NCBI RefSeq assembly: GCF_900187375.1
Contig: NZ_FYEW01000001.1
Coordinates: forward strand, 310,001 to 374,000
DNA: 64,000 bases
Reading direction: 5' to 3'
Origin: Hymenobacter gelipurpurascens
Lineage (GTDB): Bacteria; Bacteroidota; Bacteroidia; Cytophagales; Hymenobacteraceae
Part shown: piece by piece, positions 43,004-51,683 of the stretch
Layout of the letters: every line of letters begins with the position of its first letter
Numbering within the stretch: position 1 is the first letter of the stretch
Made by a program: the position numbers and the translations under genes
The notes under the pieces: generated by a model
The model's database searches: none
What the model was told of the DNA's origin: nothing
Seen by the model: only the letters and a program-made list of their open reading frames with translations

Positions 43004-44458
43004 ATGAGCAAACCGGAGTATGATGCCGTAGTTGTGGGCTCGGGGCCGAATGGGCTGGCAGCCGCCATTGTGTTGCAGCAGGCGGGCCTTTCGGTGTTGC
43101 TGCTCGAAGGCAAAGACACAATTGGAGGTGGCCTACGCACGGCCGAGCTCACGTTGCCCGGCTTTCGCCACGATATCTGTTCGGCTATTCACCCGCTGGC
43201 GGTGGCCTCGCCCTATTTTCAGACACTGCCGCTCGCCCAATACGGCCTGGAATACCTTACGCCGCCCGTAGCCGCCGCCCATCCTTTTGATGATGGCACG
43301 GCGGCCCTGGCCCTGAACTCCTTAACCGAAACGGCCCGGCAGCTAGGTCCCGATGCCGCCTCGTATCAGCAGTTATTTGAGCCGTTGGTGGCACAGTGGC
43401 CGGGTATAGCCGCCGATGTGCTGGCGCCCTTGCACTTCCCGAAGCACCCGCTGGATATGGCGCAGTTTGGCTTGTCGGCGCTGCTGCCTGCTACCACGCT
43501 GGCAAAACGCTTTCAGGGACAAGCGGCGCGCGGGCTTTTTGCCGGTATGGCCGCCCACTCCATTCAGCCGCTCACCAACGTCACGACGGCAGCCATTGGG
43601 CTGGTATTGCTGATTGCCGCCCACCGCAAAGGCTGGCCATTGCCCAAGGGCGGCTCACAGTCGATTGCCGATGCATTGGCGGCGCACTTTGTTGCGCTAG
43701 GCGGACGTATCGAAACCGGTACCTACATACAGGCCATGTCGCAGCTACCTTCGGCCCGGGCGGTGCTGTTTGATGTGACGCCGGCCCAGCTGCTCCAGAT
43801 TGCGGGGCACCGGTTGTCGTCCATCTATCAAAGCCAGCTGCGACGCTACCGCTACGGCTGGGGCGTGTTCAAAATCGATTGGGCGCTCAATGGGCCCATT
43901 CCGTGGGCCGCCCCCGAATGTGCCCAGGCTGGCACGGTGCATCTAGGCAATACGCTGGAAGAAATTACCGCCAGTGAGCATGCCATAGGCCAGGGGCACC
44001 ACCCCGAGAAGCCCTTCGTTCTGCTGGCCCAGCAAAGCCTTTTTGATACTACTCGCGCCCCCGCCGGCAAACACACCGCCTGGGCCTACTGCCACGTTCC
44101 CAATGGCTCGTGGGTAGACATGACCGACACCATTGAGCGGCAGGTAGAGCGTTTCGCCCCCGGCTTCCGCGACCAGATAATCGGCCGCCACACCTTTGAT
44201 ACGGCTGCTATGGAGGCGCACAACCCCAACTACGTGGGCGGCGACATCAACGGCGGCATGCTCGACCTAGGCCAGTTGTTCACGCGTCCGGCGCTGCGCG
44301 CCTCACCCTACCGCACCTCGGCGGCCGGCTTGTATCTGTGCTCTTCTTCCACGCCGCCCGGTGGGGGCGTGCACGGCATGTGCGGCTACCACGCCGCCAG
44401 CCGCACCCTGCGCGACGTGTTTAAGCTACCCGTGCCGCCGCTGTATCAGGATGCTTAG
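43004..44458 (+). CDS. FAD-dependent oxidoreductase, phytoene desaturase-like
   Basis: 484 residues. FAD-binding Rossmann motif YDAVVVGSGPNGLAAAIVLQQAGLSVLLLEGKDTIGGG at about 4-42, and a C-terminal AGLYLCSSSTPPGGGVHGMCGYHAA that closes the flavin site. This belongs to the CrtI-related NAD(P)/FAD oxidoreductases common in Bacteroidota and actinobacteria; most have no proven substrate. No other carotenoid gene (crtB, crtY) is adjacent, so a carotenoid role is uncertain. Confidence 0.82.
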   Translation: MSKPEYDAVVVGSGPNGLAAAIVLQQAGLSVLLLEGKDTIGGGLRTAELTLPGFRHDICSAIHPLAVASPYFQTLPLAQYGLEYLTPPVAAAHPFDDGTAALALNSLTETARQLGPDAASYQQLFEPLVAQWPGIAADVLAPLHFPKHPLDMAQFGLSALLPATTLAKRFQGQAARGLFAGMAAHSIQPLTNVTTAAIGLVLLIAAHRKGWPLPKGGSQSIADALAAHFVALGGRIETGTYIQAMSQLPSARAVLFDVTPAQLLQIAGHRLSSIYQSQLRRYRYGWGVFKIDWALNGPIPWAAPECAQAGTVHLGNTLEEITASEHAIGQGHHPEKPFVLLAQQSLFDTTRAPAGKHTAWAYCHVPNGSWVDMTDTIERQVERFAPGFRDQIIGRHTFDTAAMEAHNPNYVGGDINGGMLDLGQLFTRPALRASPYRTSAAGLYLCSSSTPPGGGVHGMCGYHAASRTLRDVFKLPVPPLYQDA

Positions 44459-44460
44459 GC

Positions 44461-45483
44461 CTAGATCGTCTCGTGCCCTTCCGCAGCCAGTTCCCGCAAT
44501 ACTTCGCGAAGGCCAATCGGCTCCTGAATTAGCTGAAAGATGTGCTCCAGATACTCGGCTTCGGCACGAAGGTGGCGCTTGAGGTGGCGTATTTCCTGCT
44601 CCCGCTTTTTGCCGCTGCTGCCGGAGAAGCCGTTTTCGCCGTATTTGAGCGTATTGAGTTGCTGCTTAAGCTCCGTTTGCTGCTGGTGCAGGGCCTGGGT
44701 GTAGCGCAGCAGCACGGTATCATCGGCCTGTGAGGCGGGGGCTGATTCGGAGAGAAGCTGGAGCAGCGTGTAGAGGTCGTTGGCTTCGTAGGCCTCCGTG
44801 ATGCGCTGCATGAGCTGGGTTTTTTGCTGCTGGGCGGCGGGGTCACGCTCCAGGTCGGGGTGGTGGGTGCGGGCGAGTTGGCGGTAGAGGGTTTTGGTGT
44901 TGGAAAGCAGACTTTGCTGCTCCTCGCGAGCTGCTTGCTCAGCGGCATCCTGGGCTTTCTGCGCTTTGGTTTTGCGCCGGGCGCGGGCCGCAGCGGCGGC
45001 TTGCTCGTGCGGCGGTAACGTGGGGTCATTATCGGGCGGAGACGTGGGTTCCGCAGTTGGAGCCGTTTCCTCCTCGTCGTCCAGATCGGCGCGGCGGAGT
45101 GGGGAATATTTGCGCAGAAGATCCGCTGCATCTTCCCCAAACCGGTCTTGCAGGGAGCGGGCATTGCCCAGAATTACGGCCGTAATCTGGTGTTCCTCGG
45201 CACGGCTGAAGAAGCCCAGCAGCAAGGCTTCTTCTAACGGCCCGAAAAGCTTCTGCCGCACTTTCACCACGGCTTCCGCCACCGGGCCTACCTGTTGCCA
45301 GTAGCGCCGCCGGGCCTCAGCCTGCTCTATTTTGAGCTCCCGCAGGCGCTGGCGCAACCCTTCCACCTGTGCTACGGCCTCCCGGAACGCCTGCTGCGCT
45401 GGGGTGCCGGGTGCTTCGGCAGGGGCCAGTGTGGGCAAAGATTTGGCGGCGGGCAAGTCGGTGGCAGGGTTGTGCAGATTCAT
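44461..45483 (-). CDS. J-domain protein with degenerate context
   Basis: 340 residues from Met at 45483 (MNLHNPATDLPAAK). A long coiled-coil first half, an Asp/Glu/Pro-rich linker (DDEEETAPTAEPTSPPDNDPTLPPHE), then a J-domain-like segment LYRQLARTHHPDLERDPAAQQQKTQLMQRITEAYEANDLYTLLQLL with an intact HPD. A basic coiled coil ends the protein. It has no G/F or zinc region, so it is a class C J-protein that could recruit DnaK to an unknown client. Confidence 0.7.
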   Translation of the reverse strand: MNLHNPATDLPAAKSLPTLAPAEAPGTPAQQAFREAVAQVEGLRQRLRELKIEQAEARRRYWQQVGPVAEAVVKVRQKLFGPLEEALLLGFFSRAEEHQITAVILGNARSLQDRFGEDAADLLRKYSPLRRADLDDEEETAPTAEPTSPPDNDPTLPPHEQAAAAARARRKTKAQKAQDAAEQAAREEQQSLLSNTKTLYRQLARTHHPDLERDPAAQQQKTQLMQRITEAYEANDLYTLLQLLSESAPASQADDTVLLRYTQALHQQQTELKQQLNTLKYGENGFSGSSGKKREQEIRHLKRHLRAEAEYLEHIFQLIQEPIGLREVLRELAAEGHETI

Positions 45484-45538
45484 GGGGCAAAGGTAAGCGG
45501 CTGGCAGATGGGGGCTTCCAGTAGAACAAGGTAAACCT

Positions 45539-46441
45539 CTACCCGAACACCTCGTAGGCCACCCGAAACGTGTTACAGTGGGCATCTACAATATCAGAGA
45601 TGCGCTCAGAGTAGCCGCCGCCCATACTCACGGCTACAGGAATCTGGTGCTGGTGGCAAAGGCCTAGCACCAGCTCGTCGCGCTGGCAGCAGCCTTCCTG
45701 GGTGAGGGCCAGCTTGCCCAACTTATCGGTGGCCAGTACATCTACGCCGGCCTGGAAGAAAATGAAATCGGGCTGCACCTGGCCTAGCAACTGTGGTAAG
45801 GTGTCGCGCAGAACCTGCAGGTAGGCCGCATCTTCCAGACCTAGGTCCAGCGGAATATCAAGGTCGGACTTTTCCTTGCGCAACGGATAGTTGGCGCCGG
45901 CGTGCATCGAAAACGTGAAAACGCGCGGCTCCTTCTCAAAAATGCTGGCCGTGCCGTCGCCCTGGTGCACGTCCAGGTCCACGACCAAAATCTGGCGGGC
46001 CTCGCCGTGGTAGAGCAACCGGGCAGCTGCCACAGCAATATCGTTCAGCACGCAAAAGCCCTCACCTCGGTCGCGGAAGGCGTGGTGGGTGCCGCCGGCC
46101 AGGCTCATCCCGATACCGTCGCGCAGGGCGCGGATCGACGACTGTACCGTTCCGGCCACACTACTCAGGGAGCGGCGTACCAGCTCGGGGCTTTGTGGCA
46201 GGCCTAGCCGGCGCACTTCGGCAGCGGTCAGCTGTATGTCGCGCACGCGGTGCCAGTACTCCGTGGAATGCACGCGCAGGATGTCTTCTTCGGAGGCTAG
46301 GCCAGGGTCGTAAATATCACTTGGCGGCGCAATGCCCTGCCAGAGTAGCTGCTCCCGAATCAACTCATACTTGGCAATGGGAAATCGGTGGCCGTTAGGA
46401 AGCGAGATACTGTAGCGTTCCGAAGAAGCAAGACAAGGCAT
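45539..46441 (-). CDS. Histone-deacetylase-family (AcuC/APAH-like) deacylase
   Basis: 300 residues from Met at 46441 (MPCLASSERYSISLPNGHRF); the frame is open to 46528. Zinc-site motifs GMSLAGGTHHAFRDRGEGFCVLNDIAVAA and ILVVDLDVHQGDGTASIF, later FFQAGVDVLATDKLGKLALT and MGGGYSERISDIVDAHC. The family removes acetyl groups from lysines, polyamines or acetylated small molecules. No acetyltransferase or acs gene is next to it, so the target is open. Confidence 0.9.
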   Translation of the reverse strand: MPCLASSERYSISLPNGHRFPIAKYELIREQLLWQGIAPPSDIYDPGLASEEDILRVHSTEYWHRVRDIQLTAAEVRRLGLPQSPELVRRSLSSVAGTVQSSIRALRDGIGMSLAGGTHHAFRDRGEGFCVLNDIAVAAARLLYHGEARQILVVDLDVHQGDGTASIFEKEPRVFTFSMHAGANYPLRKEKSDLDIPLDLGLEDAAYLQVLRDTLPQLLGQVQPDFIFFQAGVDVLATDKLGKLALTQEGCCQRDELVLGLCHQHQIPVAVSMGGGYSERISDIVDAHCNTFRVAYEVFG

Positions 46442-46767
46442 GGGAGGAAGAGCATGGGAAAAGGCGCTGCAAGATAACGTACGGCAGTCAGGCGAAATAA
46501 GCCAGGACAGCCCGCCTTCTTGCCGCACCCGAACGCGTGGTGCTGAAGTTACAGTGGCGTTGTGATTGCGAGCCGGAGGCGAAGCAATCTTTCCTTTTAC
46601 GTACGCAAGCTATTGGCCTATGCAAAAGCCCTTACTTCCACAAAGGAGGTAAGGGCCTTGAGTTTATGAAAGCTTCGGATTACCAAAGGGAAGGATTGCT
46701 TCGTCCTTCGTCCTCGCAATGACAACGCCGTGTAGGTTACTGGAACGGCAAACTCGCCCCTTCACCA
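46442..46767. repeat. MITE/REP-like palindromic element (about 46550-46735)
   Basis: Left arm GGCGTTGTGATTGCGAGCCG with GAGGCGAAGCAATC (from about 46556); right arm GATTGCTTCGTCCTTCGTCC with TCGCAATGACAACGCC (to about 46730). The arms match with few differences. A second hairpin GCCCTTACTTCC-acaaa-GGAGGTAAGGGC sits inside (about 46627-46655). The ATTGCGAG...GAAGCAATC arms resemble widespread bacterial repeats. No gene is seen. Confidence 0.75.
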
Positions 46768-47496
46768 CTAATGCATATTCCTTTCTTCAATCAGCTTGTG
46801 AAAGGCATCGGAGTAGGAGTCGCCGACGGGGATGATGGCGTCGCCGAGGTAGATGCGGTTTTTGCGGATAGAGTCAATCCAGCTCAGGGCCACTATATAG
46901 GAACGGTGCACGCGCACGAAATCCTGGGAAGGCAGGCGGTCCTCAAAGGCCTTGAGCGAGTTGAGCGTGAGCACTGGCTTGCCCCCCGTGAAGATCTTGA
47001 TGTAATCCTTAAGGCCTTCCAGATACCGGATATCGCGCAGGTTGATGCGCTGGGTGTGGTAATCGGCTTTTACAAAGATGAAATCGTCGGCGGAAGCGGG
47101 TGGGGCGGGTGGGGCAGGGGCGGCTGCCTCGGTAGGTTTGGGCGAGAGCCGGTCCTGGGCTCTTTGGGCCGCTTGCACAAACCGGTCGAAAGCAATGGGC
47201 TTCACCAGGTAATCCACGGCATTGAGGTTGAAGCCTTCCAGCGCGTAGGCCTCGTAGGCCGTCGTGAAAATCACGAGAGCCTCGGGGCGCAGCGTCCGCA
47301 CGAACTCCACGCCCGTGAGGTCGGGCATTTGGATATCCAGAAACATTACGTCCACTTGCTCGCGCTGCAGCACCGTCATGGCTTCGAGGGCGCTGCGGCA
47401 GGTGCCCACCAGCTCCAGAAAGGGCACGCGCTCTACGTAGCTCGTCAGCAGGCGCAGCGCCAGGGGTTCATCATCAACTAACAGGCAACGGAGCAT
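46768..47496 (-). CDS. LytTR-family response regulator
   Basis: 242 residues. Receiver domain 1-120: CLLVDDEPLALRLL, phospho-Asp in VDVMFLDIQMPDLTGVEFV, VIFTTAYEAYALEGFNLNAVDYLVKPI. A Pro/Ala linker (about 125-140) and a LytTR DNA-binding domain (about 142-242: DDFIFVKADYHTQRINLRDIRYLEGLKDYIKIF...FVRVHRSYIVALSWIDSI...IPVGDSYSDAFHKLIE). Overlaps the cognate LytS-like kinase by 23 bases: one operon, one pathway. Confidence 0.93.
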   Translation of the reverse strand: MLRCLLVDDEPLALRLLTSYVERVPFLELVGTCRSALEAMTVLQREQVDVMFLDIQMPDLTGVEFVRTLRPEALVIFTTAYEAYALEGFNLNAVDYLVKPIAFDRFVQAAQRAQDRLSPKPTEAAAPAPPAPPASADDFIFVKADYHTQRINLRDIRYLEGLKDYIKIFTGGKPVLTLNSLKAFEDRLPSQDFVRVHRSYIVALSWIDSIRKNRIYLGDAIIPVGDSYSDAFHKLIEERNMH

Positions 47497-48616
47497 AGGC
47501 CATCGTGAGGGTTAAATCCACGCAGTATTCGGTGGGCGTTTGATCTAATTGGAGCTGGTAACGGTCGGGGTAGAGCAGGGCCAGGCGCTGCTGTACGTTG
47601 GGCAGCCCGATGCCCGAGTTGGGGTCGTGGTCGGCGGCTGTATTCGGGAAGCGCGTGTTGCGCACCGCAAAGTGCAGCTGAGTGCCATCTACGGCCAGTT
47701 CCACCGCAATGCGTGAAGGATGCTGGGAGCTAATGCCGTGCTTGAAGGCATTCTCCACGAACGGAATCAGGAGCATCGGCTCAATCAGACAGCCGCCAAG
47801 GTTTCCGGCCACCGTAAAGCTGATTTCGGCCTGCTCCGGGTCGAGGCGCAGGCGCTGCAGATCCATGTAGTTGCGGATATAGGCCACCTCCCGCTCCAGC
47901 GGTACCCGCGCCGCCTCCGACTCATAAAGCATATAGCGCATCAGGTGCGAGAGCTGCAGAATGGCTTCGGGGGCCTCATCGGCTTTCATCTGGGCCAGGG
48001 AGTAGATGTTGTTGAGCGTATTGAACAGGAAGTGCGGGCTCACCTGCGACTTCAGAAACGCCAGCTCGGCCGTGAGGTGGTTGTTTTGTAGTTCCCGCCG
48101 GGCGCGCTCCGTTTCAAACCACTCATTGGTAATGCGTAGGCCACTGCTGATAATCCAGACCAGAATCCCGATCATCCAGAGGCCCTGCGGTGGTCTGGAC
48201 CGCGGCGGCATATTCGGGAAACCCGACGTGCCACCCCGGCTGGTGTGCCACTGCCCGGGGGCGGTTTGGCCAGACGCAGAAGGGGGCATACGGCCTTCTG
48301 CGTCTGGCGGCCGTGGTGGCCGCTTCTTGATGCCGGTTTCGCGCAAGATGAACGGCGCGTAGAACAGGCCTAGCAGCACCAACACCACTCCAAAATAGGC
48401 CAGAAACTGCTTTTTGGCGAAAAAGCGCGGAATCAGGACGTAGTAGTTCAGGTAGAAAAAGCCTGCCAGCAGCGCCGGATGAACCAGCATATGCCACTGA
48501 AAAGGCGGCGGGTTGTCAGACAGCAGGCGCGGAATGCACGCCACGCCAACCCAGCAAGCCACGTGAATAATCACGCGCAACACACGTTGCCAGGTAGTTT
48601 TTTCCTTTGTTATCAT
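47474..48616 (-). CDS. LytS-like sensor kinase (His_kinase family)
   Basis: 380 residues. Four membrane segments within the first 170 residues, broken by a Pro/Arg-rich loop (KRPPRPPDAEGRMPPSASGQ) between segments 3 and 4. The His_kinase phospho-acceptor is in LKSQVSPHFLFNTLNNIYSLAQMK (about residue 200-223), and the ATP-domain motif in LIPFVENAFKHGISS. Signals to the LytTR regulator encoded just downstream. The sensed cue is unknown. Confidence 0.93.
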   Translation of the reverse strand: MITKEKTTWQRVLRVIIHVACWVGVACIPRLLSDNPPPFQWHMLVHPALLAGFFYLNYYVLIPRFFAKKQFLAYFGVVLVLLGLFYAPFILRETGIKKRPPRPPDAEGRMPPSASGQTAPGQWHTSRGGTSGFPNMPPRSRPPQGLWMIGILVWIISSGLRITNEWFETERARRELQNNHLTAELAFLKSQVSPHFLFNTLNNIYSLAQMKADEAPEAILQLSHLMRYMLYESEAARVPLEREVAYIRNYMDLQRLRLDPEQAEISFTVAGNLGGCLIEPMLLIPFVENAFKHGISSQHPSRIAVELAVDGTQLHFAVRNTRFPNTAADHDPNSGIGLPNVQQRLALLYPDRYQLQLDQTPTEYCVDLTLTMAYAPLPVS

Positions 48617-49159
48617 GGTATAAGTGCTACCAATACGGGGCTGAAAGTAAGGTGGTCTGTATTGGGTAGAGAAAGATGGTGAAGCCTGCTACGCAGGCTA
48701 ACAGTTCACAAACCTACCGGCCCAAGCCGGCCTCGGAAACTATCATCTACTAACCCGCCTAAAACCTCGACAATGTGCTGTTTTCTGCCCGTGCAGTAGG
48801 AGTGGTAGTTCTCTAGGCCAGTCGTTTCGGCCACATGACACAGCGCCTTCAGGCCCCAGCGCGCGAAACCCCTCGACCAGCGCGGTACGACTGTTCCATA
48901 GGCTGGAAATTGTTCTTGTTCTGTGTGCGCGGTTACAAGGGATAAAAAGGAAAACGTGTAAGAGTAGTAAAAAATTTATTTAATAACGATCTAAATAGTC
49001 ATGTAAAAAAAGCTTTCATTGAGTTTGAATGAAGGATTGGTAATTGATGTTGTCTTTAATTGCCGTTCAATTAAAAAAAAATATTTGAAATATTTTGAAC
49101 GAAAGTTTGGTGACTTCGAAAACTCCTTTCATATTTGTCACACCAAACAACAAAACGCC
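48617..49159. other. Intergenic region, AT-rich toward 49.0 kb
   Basis: About 540 bases with no convincing gene. The stretch 48950-49140 is much richer in A and T than the rest of the window (for example aaaaaatatttgaaat), and could hold promoters or be imported DNA. A TTG-started frame here continues into the small ORF at 49160, but has no other support. Confidence 0.35.
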
Positions 49160-49237
49160 ATGCTACGCCACCAGAATTATTCCTTCAGCCAAGTCGATAT
49201 GAAACCGTGGGTTTCATGCGTGGTTCGGTATAGCTAA
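49160..49237 (+). CDS. Tiny ORF with its own terminator
   Basis: 25 residues (MLRHQNYSFSQVDMKPWVSC, then VVRYS). Followed 28 bases later by a strong intrinsic terminator (49266-49302), so this is a short independent transcription unit: a small protein or a small RNA. No family recognised. Confidence 0.35.
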   Translation: MLRHQNYSFSQVDMKPWVSCVVRYS

Positions 49238-49265
49238 GTAGCAGTAGGCCTCCTCTGACACTTCT

Positions 49266-49302
49266 GCGACCCGAGCCTCCTAGGTTCGGGTCGCTTCTTT
49301 TT
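49266..49302 (+). terminator. Intrinsic terminator
   Basis: GCGACCCGA (49266-49274) pairs perfectly with TCGGGTCGC (49286-49294), with an inner CC/GG, then TTCTTTTTC. Canonical form. Confidence 0.85.
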
Positions 49303-49325
49303 CACCCCACACCATCCCCACGGTC

Positions 49326-49436
49326 ATGCAGTCACATCTGAATTGCACTTTATGCCAGCCCCAGGATAAACGGCCCATTAGCCGCGAGGGGAAGTGGTGC
49401 GACCGGGATTTTTCGTTGGACAATTCACGTAGGTAA
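49326..49436 (+). CDS. Tiny Cys-containing ORF with its own terminator
   Basis: 36 residues: QSHLNCTLCQPQDKRPISRE in the first part, then GKWCDRDFSLDNSRR. CxxC followed by a third Cys suggests metal binding or a disulfide. A terminator follows at 49458-49494. Second of two tandem mini-units before the Ro60 gene. May instead be a small RNA; no family recognised. Confidence 0.35.
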   Translation: MQSHLNCTLCQPQDKRPISREGKWCDRDFSLDNSRR

Positions 49437-49457
49437 ATACCTAGTGATGTATCCTTG

Positions 49458-49494
49458 AAAAAAGCCCGGCTCTCCATATGAGTCGGGCTTTTTT
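49458..49494 (+). terminator. Intrinsic terminator
   Basis: AAAAAAGCCCGGCT (49458-49471) pairs with AGTCGGGCTTTTTT (49481-49494). The stem ends in a T-run on both strands. Confidence 0.85.
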
Positions 49495-49595
49495 CATATC
49501 CGTTATTCGAATAAATAATTAATTTATTCGGACAGGAATTGCTGTGTCTTTACGGTAAATTATTAATTAAAAAATAACGCCTAATCTCAGAAATC

Positions 49596-49661
49596 ATGTA
49601 CGATCTGTTTCGCCTTTCTGAATACGAAACGGCCATCGACTGGCCTACAGAAGAAGAGTAG
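49596..49661 (+). CDS. Possible leader peptide upstream of the Ro60 gene
   Basis: 21 residues (MYDLFRLSEYETAIDWPTEE plus E), acidic, ending 35 bases before the Ro60 ATG. Preceded by an AT-rich promoter-like stretch (49500-49590) with TATTCGAATA. Could be a leader peptide or chance. Confidence 0.3.
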   Translation: MYDLFRLSEYETAIDWPTEEE

Positions 49662-49696
49662 CCTTCTACAAAATTCTAGCTTTTTATTTACTGATT

Positions 49697-51265
49697 ATGC
49701 GCTTTAATTCTACCCTTCGCAATCCTCAACCCGATACTATTAACCACGAAGGCGCGGCCGCTTACACGCTCACGCCTGCTCTGGAACTGTATGCGGCTGT
49801 AGCTACGGCTGCTTTACAGGACCAGTTCTATGAGAAAGCCGATGCCCGCCTGACGCGCTTGCGCGAGCTGGTAGCGAAAAACGATGCCTTGTTCGTGGCC
49901 CGGCTGGCCGTGTATGCCCGCGAACAGCTCCATCTGCGCTCCGTGCCGCTGGTGCTGTGCGTGGAACTGGCCAAGCTGCACCGCGGCGACAACCTCGTGA
50001 GCCGCCTGGTGGCCCGCGTGGTGCAGCGCGCCGATGAAATCACGGAGCTACTGGCCTACTACGCCCAGGCTAACAAGCGGAGCGGGACGAAAACCCTCAA
50101 CCGTCTCTCGAAGCAGCTGCAGAAAGGCCTGGCCCAGAGCTTCAACCGCTTCGATGGCTACCAACTGGCCAAATACGACCGGGCCGGGGCCGTGCGCCTC
50201 CGCGACGCGCTGTTTCTGGTGCACCCTACGCCCCAGAATGAGGCCCAGCAAGCCCTGTTCAACCAATTGGTGTCCGGTACGTTGCCCACGCCCTACACTT
50301 GGGAAACGGAACTGTCGGCGCTGGGGCAGGCAGAGTATGCCACGCCCGAGGCCCGCACTGCGGCCTTCCGCCAGAAGTGGGAGGAGCTGATTGGCAGCGG
50401 CAAAGTGGGCTACATGGCCTTGCTACGGAACCTGCGCAACATCCTGGAAGCAGGAGTAGCCCCGGAGCTGGTGGCGCGGGCCTGTGCTACTCTCTCCGAT
50501 GAGCGAGCTGTGGCACATAGTAAGCAGCTGCCGTTTCGCTTCTTGGCCGCTTACCGCGAGGTGAAAGCGCTGCAAACGGGCGTGGTGCCTACGTTGCTGG
50601 GTATGCTCAGCCTCCGCCCCAACCCGGTGGTAGATGTGCTGGCGGCTCTGGAAACTGCCATTGGCTACAGCGCGGCCAACCTGCGCGGTTTCGGCCCCGA
50701 AACCCGCGTGGTGGTAGCCTGCGACGTGTCGGGCTCTATGCAGCATCCTATTTCGGCGCGCAGCAAAGTGCTGCACTACGATGTAGGCCTGGTACTGGGC
50801 ATGTTGCTGCAGAGTCGATGCCAAAATGTGGTAGCGGGCATGTTCGGCAACACCTGGAAGCGCCTGAACCTGCCCCGCGGGCCGGTGCTGCGCAACGTAG
50901 AAGAGTTCTACAAGCGCGAAGGCGAAGTAGGCTACAGCACTAACGGCTACCTCGTTATAGAGGACCTGCGGCGCCGCCGTGAGATGGTAGATAAGGTGAT
51001 GCTATTCACCGACTGCCAGCTCTGGAACAGCCACTTCAATGGCACCAGCATCGATAAGGAATGGGCTGAGTACCGCCGCACGGTGGCACCCAACGCCCGC
51101 CTCTACCTCTTCGACCTGGCCGGCCACAGCACCTCGCCGCTGCAGGTACACCCCGAGCACGGCGTGGCCCTGATAGCAGGCTGGTCGGATAAAATATTCG
51201 ACGTGTTGGCCGCCCTGGAAAGCGGGGGCTCAGCCCTCACCGCCATCGAAGCAATAGAGGTGTAA
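49697..51265 (+). CDS. rsr: Ro60-like TROVE-domain RNA-binding protein
   Basis: 522 residues, normal for bacterial Ro/Rsr. The N-terminal HEAT-repeat TROVE ring (about 15-330) starts NHEGAAAYTLTPALELYAAVATAALQDQFYEKA and has the repeated RLRELVAKNDALFVARLAVYARE. The C-terminal vWA domain (about 340-522) has an intact MIDAS: VVACDVSGSMQHPISARSK (DxSxS) and MLFTDCQLWNS. Ro60 is a ring that holds misfolded RNA ends in its channel and Y RNA on its surface; in bacteria it works with exoribonucleases in stress RNA maturation and decay. It stands just upstream of a tandem array of Y-RNA-like units and rtcB, on the same strand. Confidence 0.95.
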   Translation: MRFNSTLRNPQPDTINHEGAAAYTLTPALELYAAVATAALQDQFYEKADARLTRLRELVAKNDALFVARLAVYAREQLHLRSVPLVLCVELAKLHRGDNLVSRLVARVVQRADEITELLAYYAQANKRSGTKTLNRLSKQLQKGLAQSFNRFDGYQLAKYDRAGAVRLRDALFLVHPTPQNEAQQALFNQLVSGTLPTPYTWETELSALGQAEYATPEARTAAFRQKWEELIGSGKVGYMALLRNLRNILEAGVAPELVARACATLSDERAVAHSKQLPFRFLAAYREVKALQTGVVPTLLGMLSLRPNPVVDVLAALETAIGYSAANLRGFGPETRVVVACDVSGSMQHPISARSKVLHYDVGLVLGMLLQSRCQNVVAGMFGNTWKRLNLPRGPVLRNVEEFYKREGEVGYSTNGYLVIEDLRRRREMVDKVMLFTDCQLWNSHFNGTSIDKEWAEYRRTVAPNARLYLFDLAGHSTSPLQVHPEHGVALIAGWSDKIFDVLAALESGGSALTAIEAIEV

Positions 51266-51279
51266 CCTATTAAAGCGGC

Positions 51280-51325
51280 CCCGGAAGTGGCCTAGACACC
51301 AAGAAAAGCTTCTGCCACTTCCGGG
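51280..51325 (+). terminator. 12-bp inverted repeat after the Ro60 gene
   Basis: CCCGGAAGTGGC (51280-51291) is perfectly complementary to GCCACTTCCGGG (51314-51325). No T-run follows, so it may be a processing or pausing element between the Ro60 message and the RNA array rather than a full stop. Bases 51326-51434 hold nothing else that I recognise except a short inverted pair CAATATC/GATATTG. Confidence 0.5.
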
Positions 51326-51434
51326 TTACTGCCCGAAACCAAGAATAGGTAAAACAACCTCCGCAGTATCCAAACGCATATTTCTACCATCATTCACTCA
51401 ATATCCATGTACAGCTTTTCGTTTAGATATTGGG

Positions 51435-51500
51435 AAGGCGGCTGACCATACTGGCAGCCGTCGGCCGGAACGGTACACAGCCGGAGCCTCGTTGCTTCGG
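51435..51500 (+). ncRNA. Y-RNA-like unit 0, no tRNA mimic (weak)
   Basis: AGGCGGCTGACCATACTGGC at the start is a diverged form of the unit block (GGTGYCGTAG...TACTTCG). CGGCTG/CAGCCG (51439-51460) forms a hairpin. The end GAGCCTCGTTGCTTCGG matches the array's 3' block CCTGTTGCC, and its GCCT can pair with the initial AGGC. In place of the tRNA-like part only short hairpins are present. The 3' block could alternatively pair with the start of unit A. Lowest confidence of the array. Confidence 0.35.
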
Positions 51501-51532
51501 CCCCCGTTCCAACCCCGGCTGACTCACCATCT

Positions 51533-51648
51533 CAGGTGCCGTAGGTGGGCGATACTTCGCTTGGTTGAAGCAAAACAACTGTTTTGCTAGGGTTCGATTC
51601 CCCTTCCGTGGCCTTGGCTGCGGATGACACGCCTGCCGCCTGTCGCCC
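51533..51648 (+). ncRNA. Y-RNA-like unit A with partial tRNA mimic
   Basis: Start block CAGGTG-CCGTAG (51533-51544) and TACTTCG (51553-51559). Hairpin GCAAAAC-aact-GTTTTGC (51570-51587) sits where a tRNA variable arm would be. T arm with loop TTCGATT (51593-51599). Acceptor stem TCCGTGG/CTGCGGA (51605-51611 with 51618-51624, 7 bp including G-U) closed by a 6-base loop. The D arm is not recognisable. The end CGCCTG (51637-51642) pairs with the starting CAGGTG and continues TCGCCC. Confidence 0.6.
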
Positions 51649-51683
51649 TGAATCGGTGAGTTCAGCCGGAAAAATTACCCTGC

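Noticed and set aside
43004..44458. Carotenoid biosynthesis cluster
   Set aside because: Only a CrtI-like oxidoreductase is present; no phytoene synthase, cyclase or other pathway gene is adjacent.
49280..49477. 65-residue minus-strand frame
   Set aside because: Spans two terminators and the plus-strand mini-ORF; no supporting pattern.
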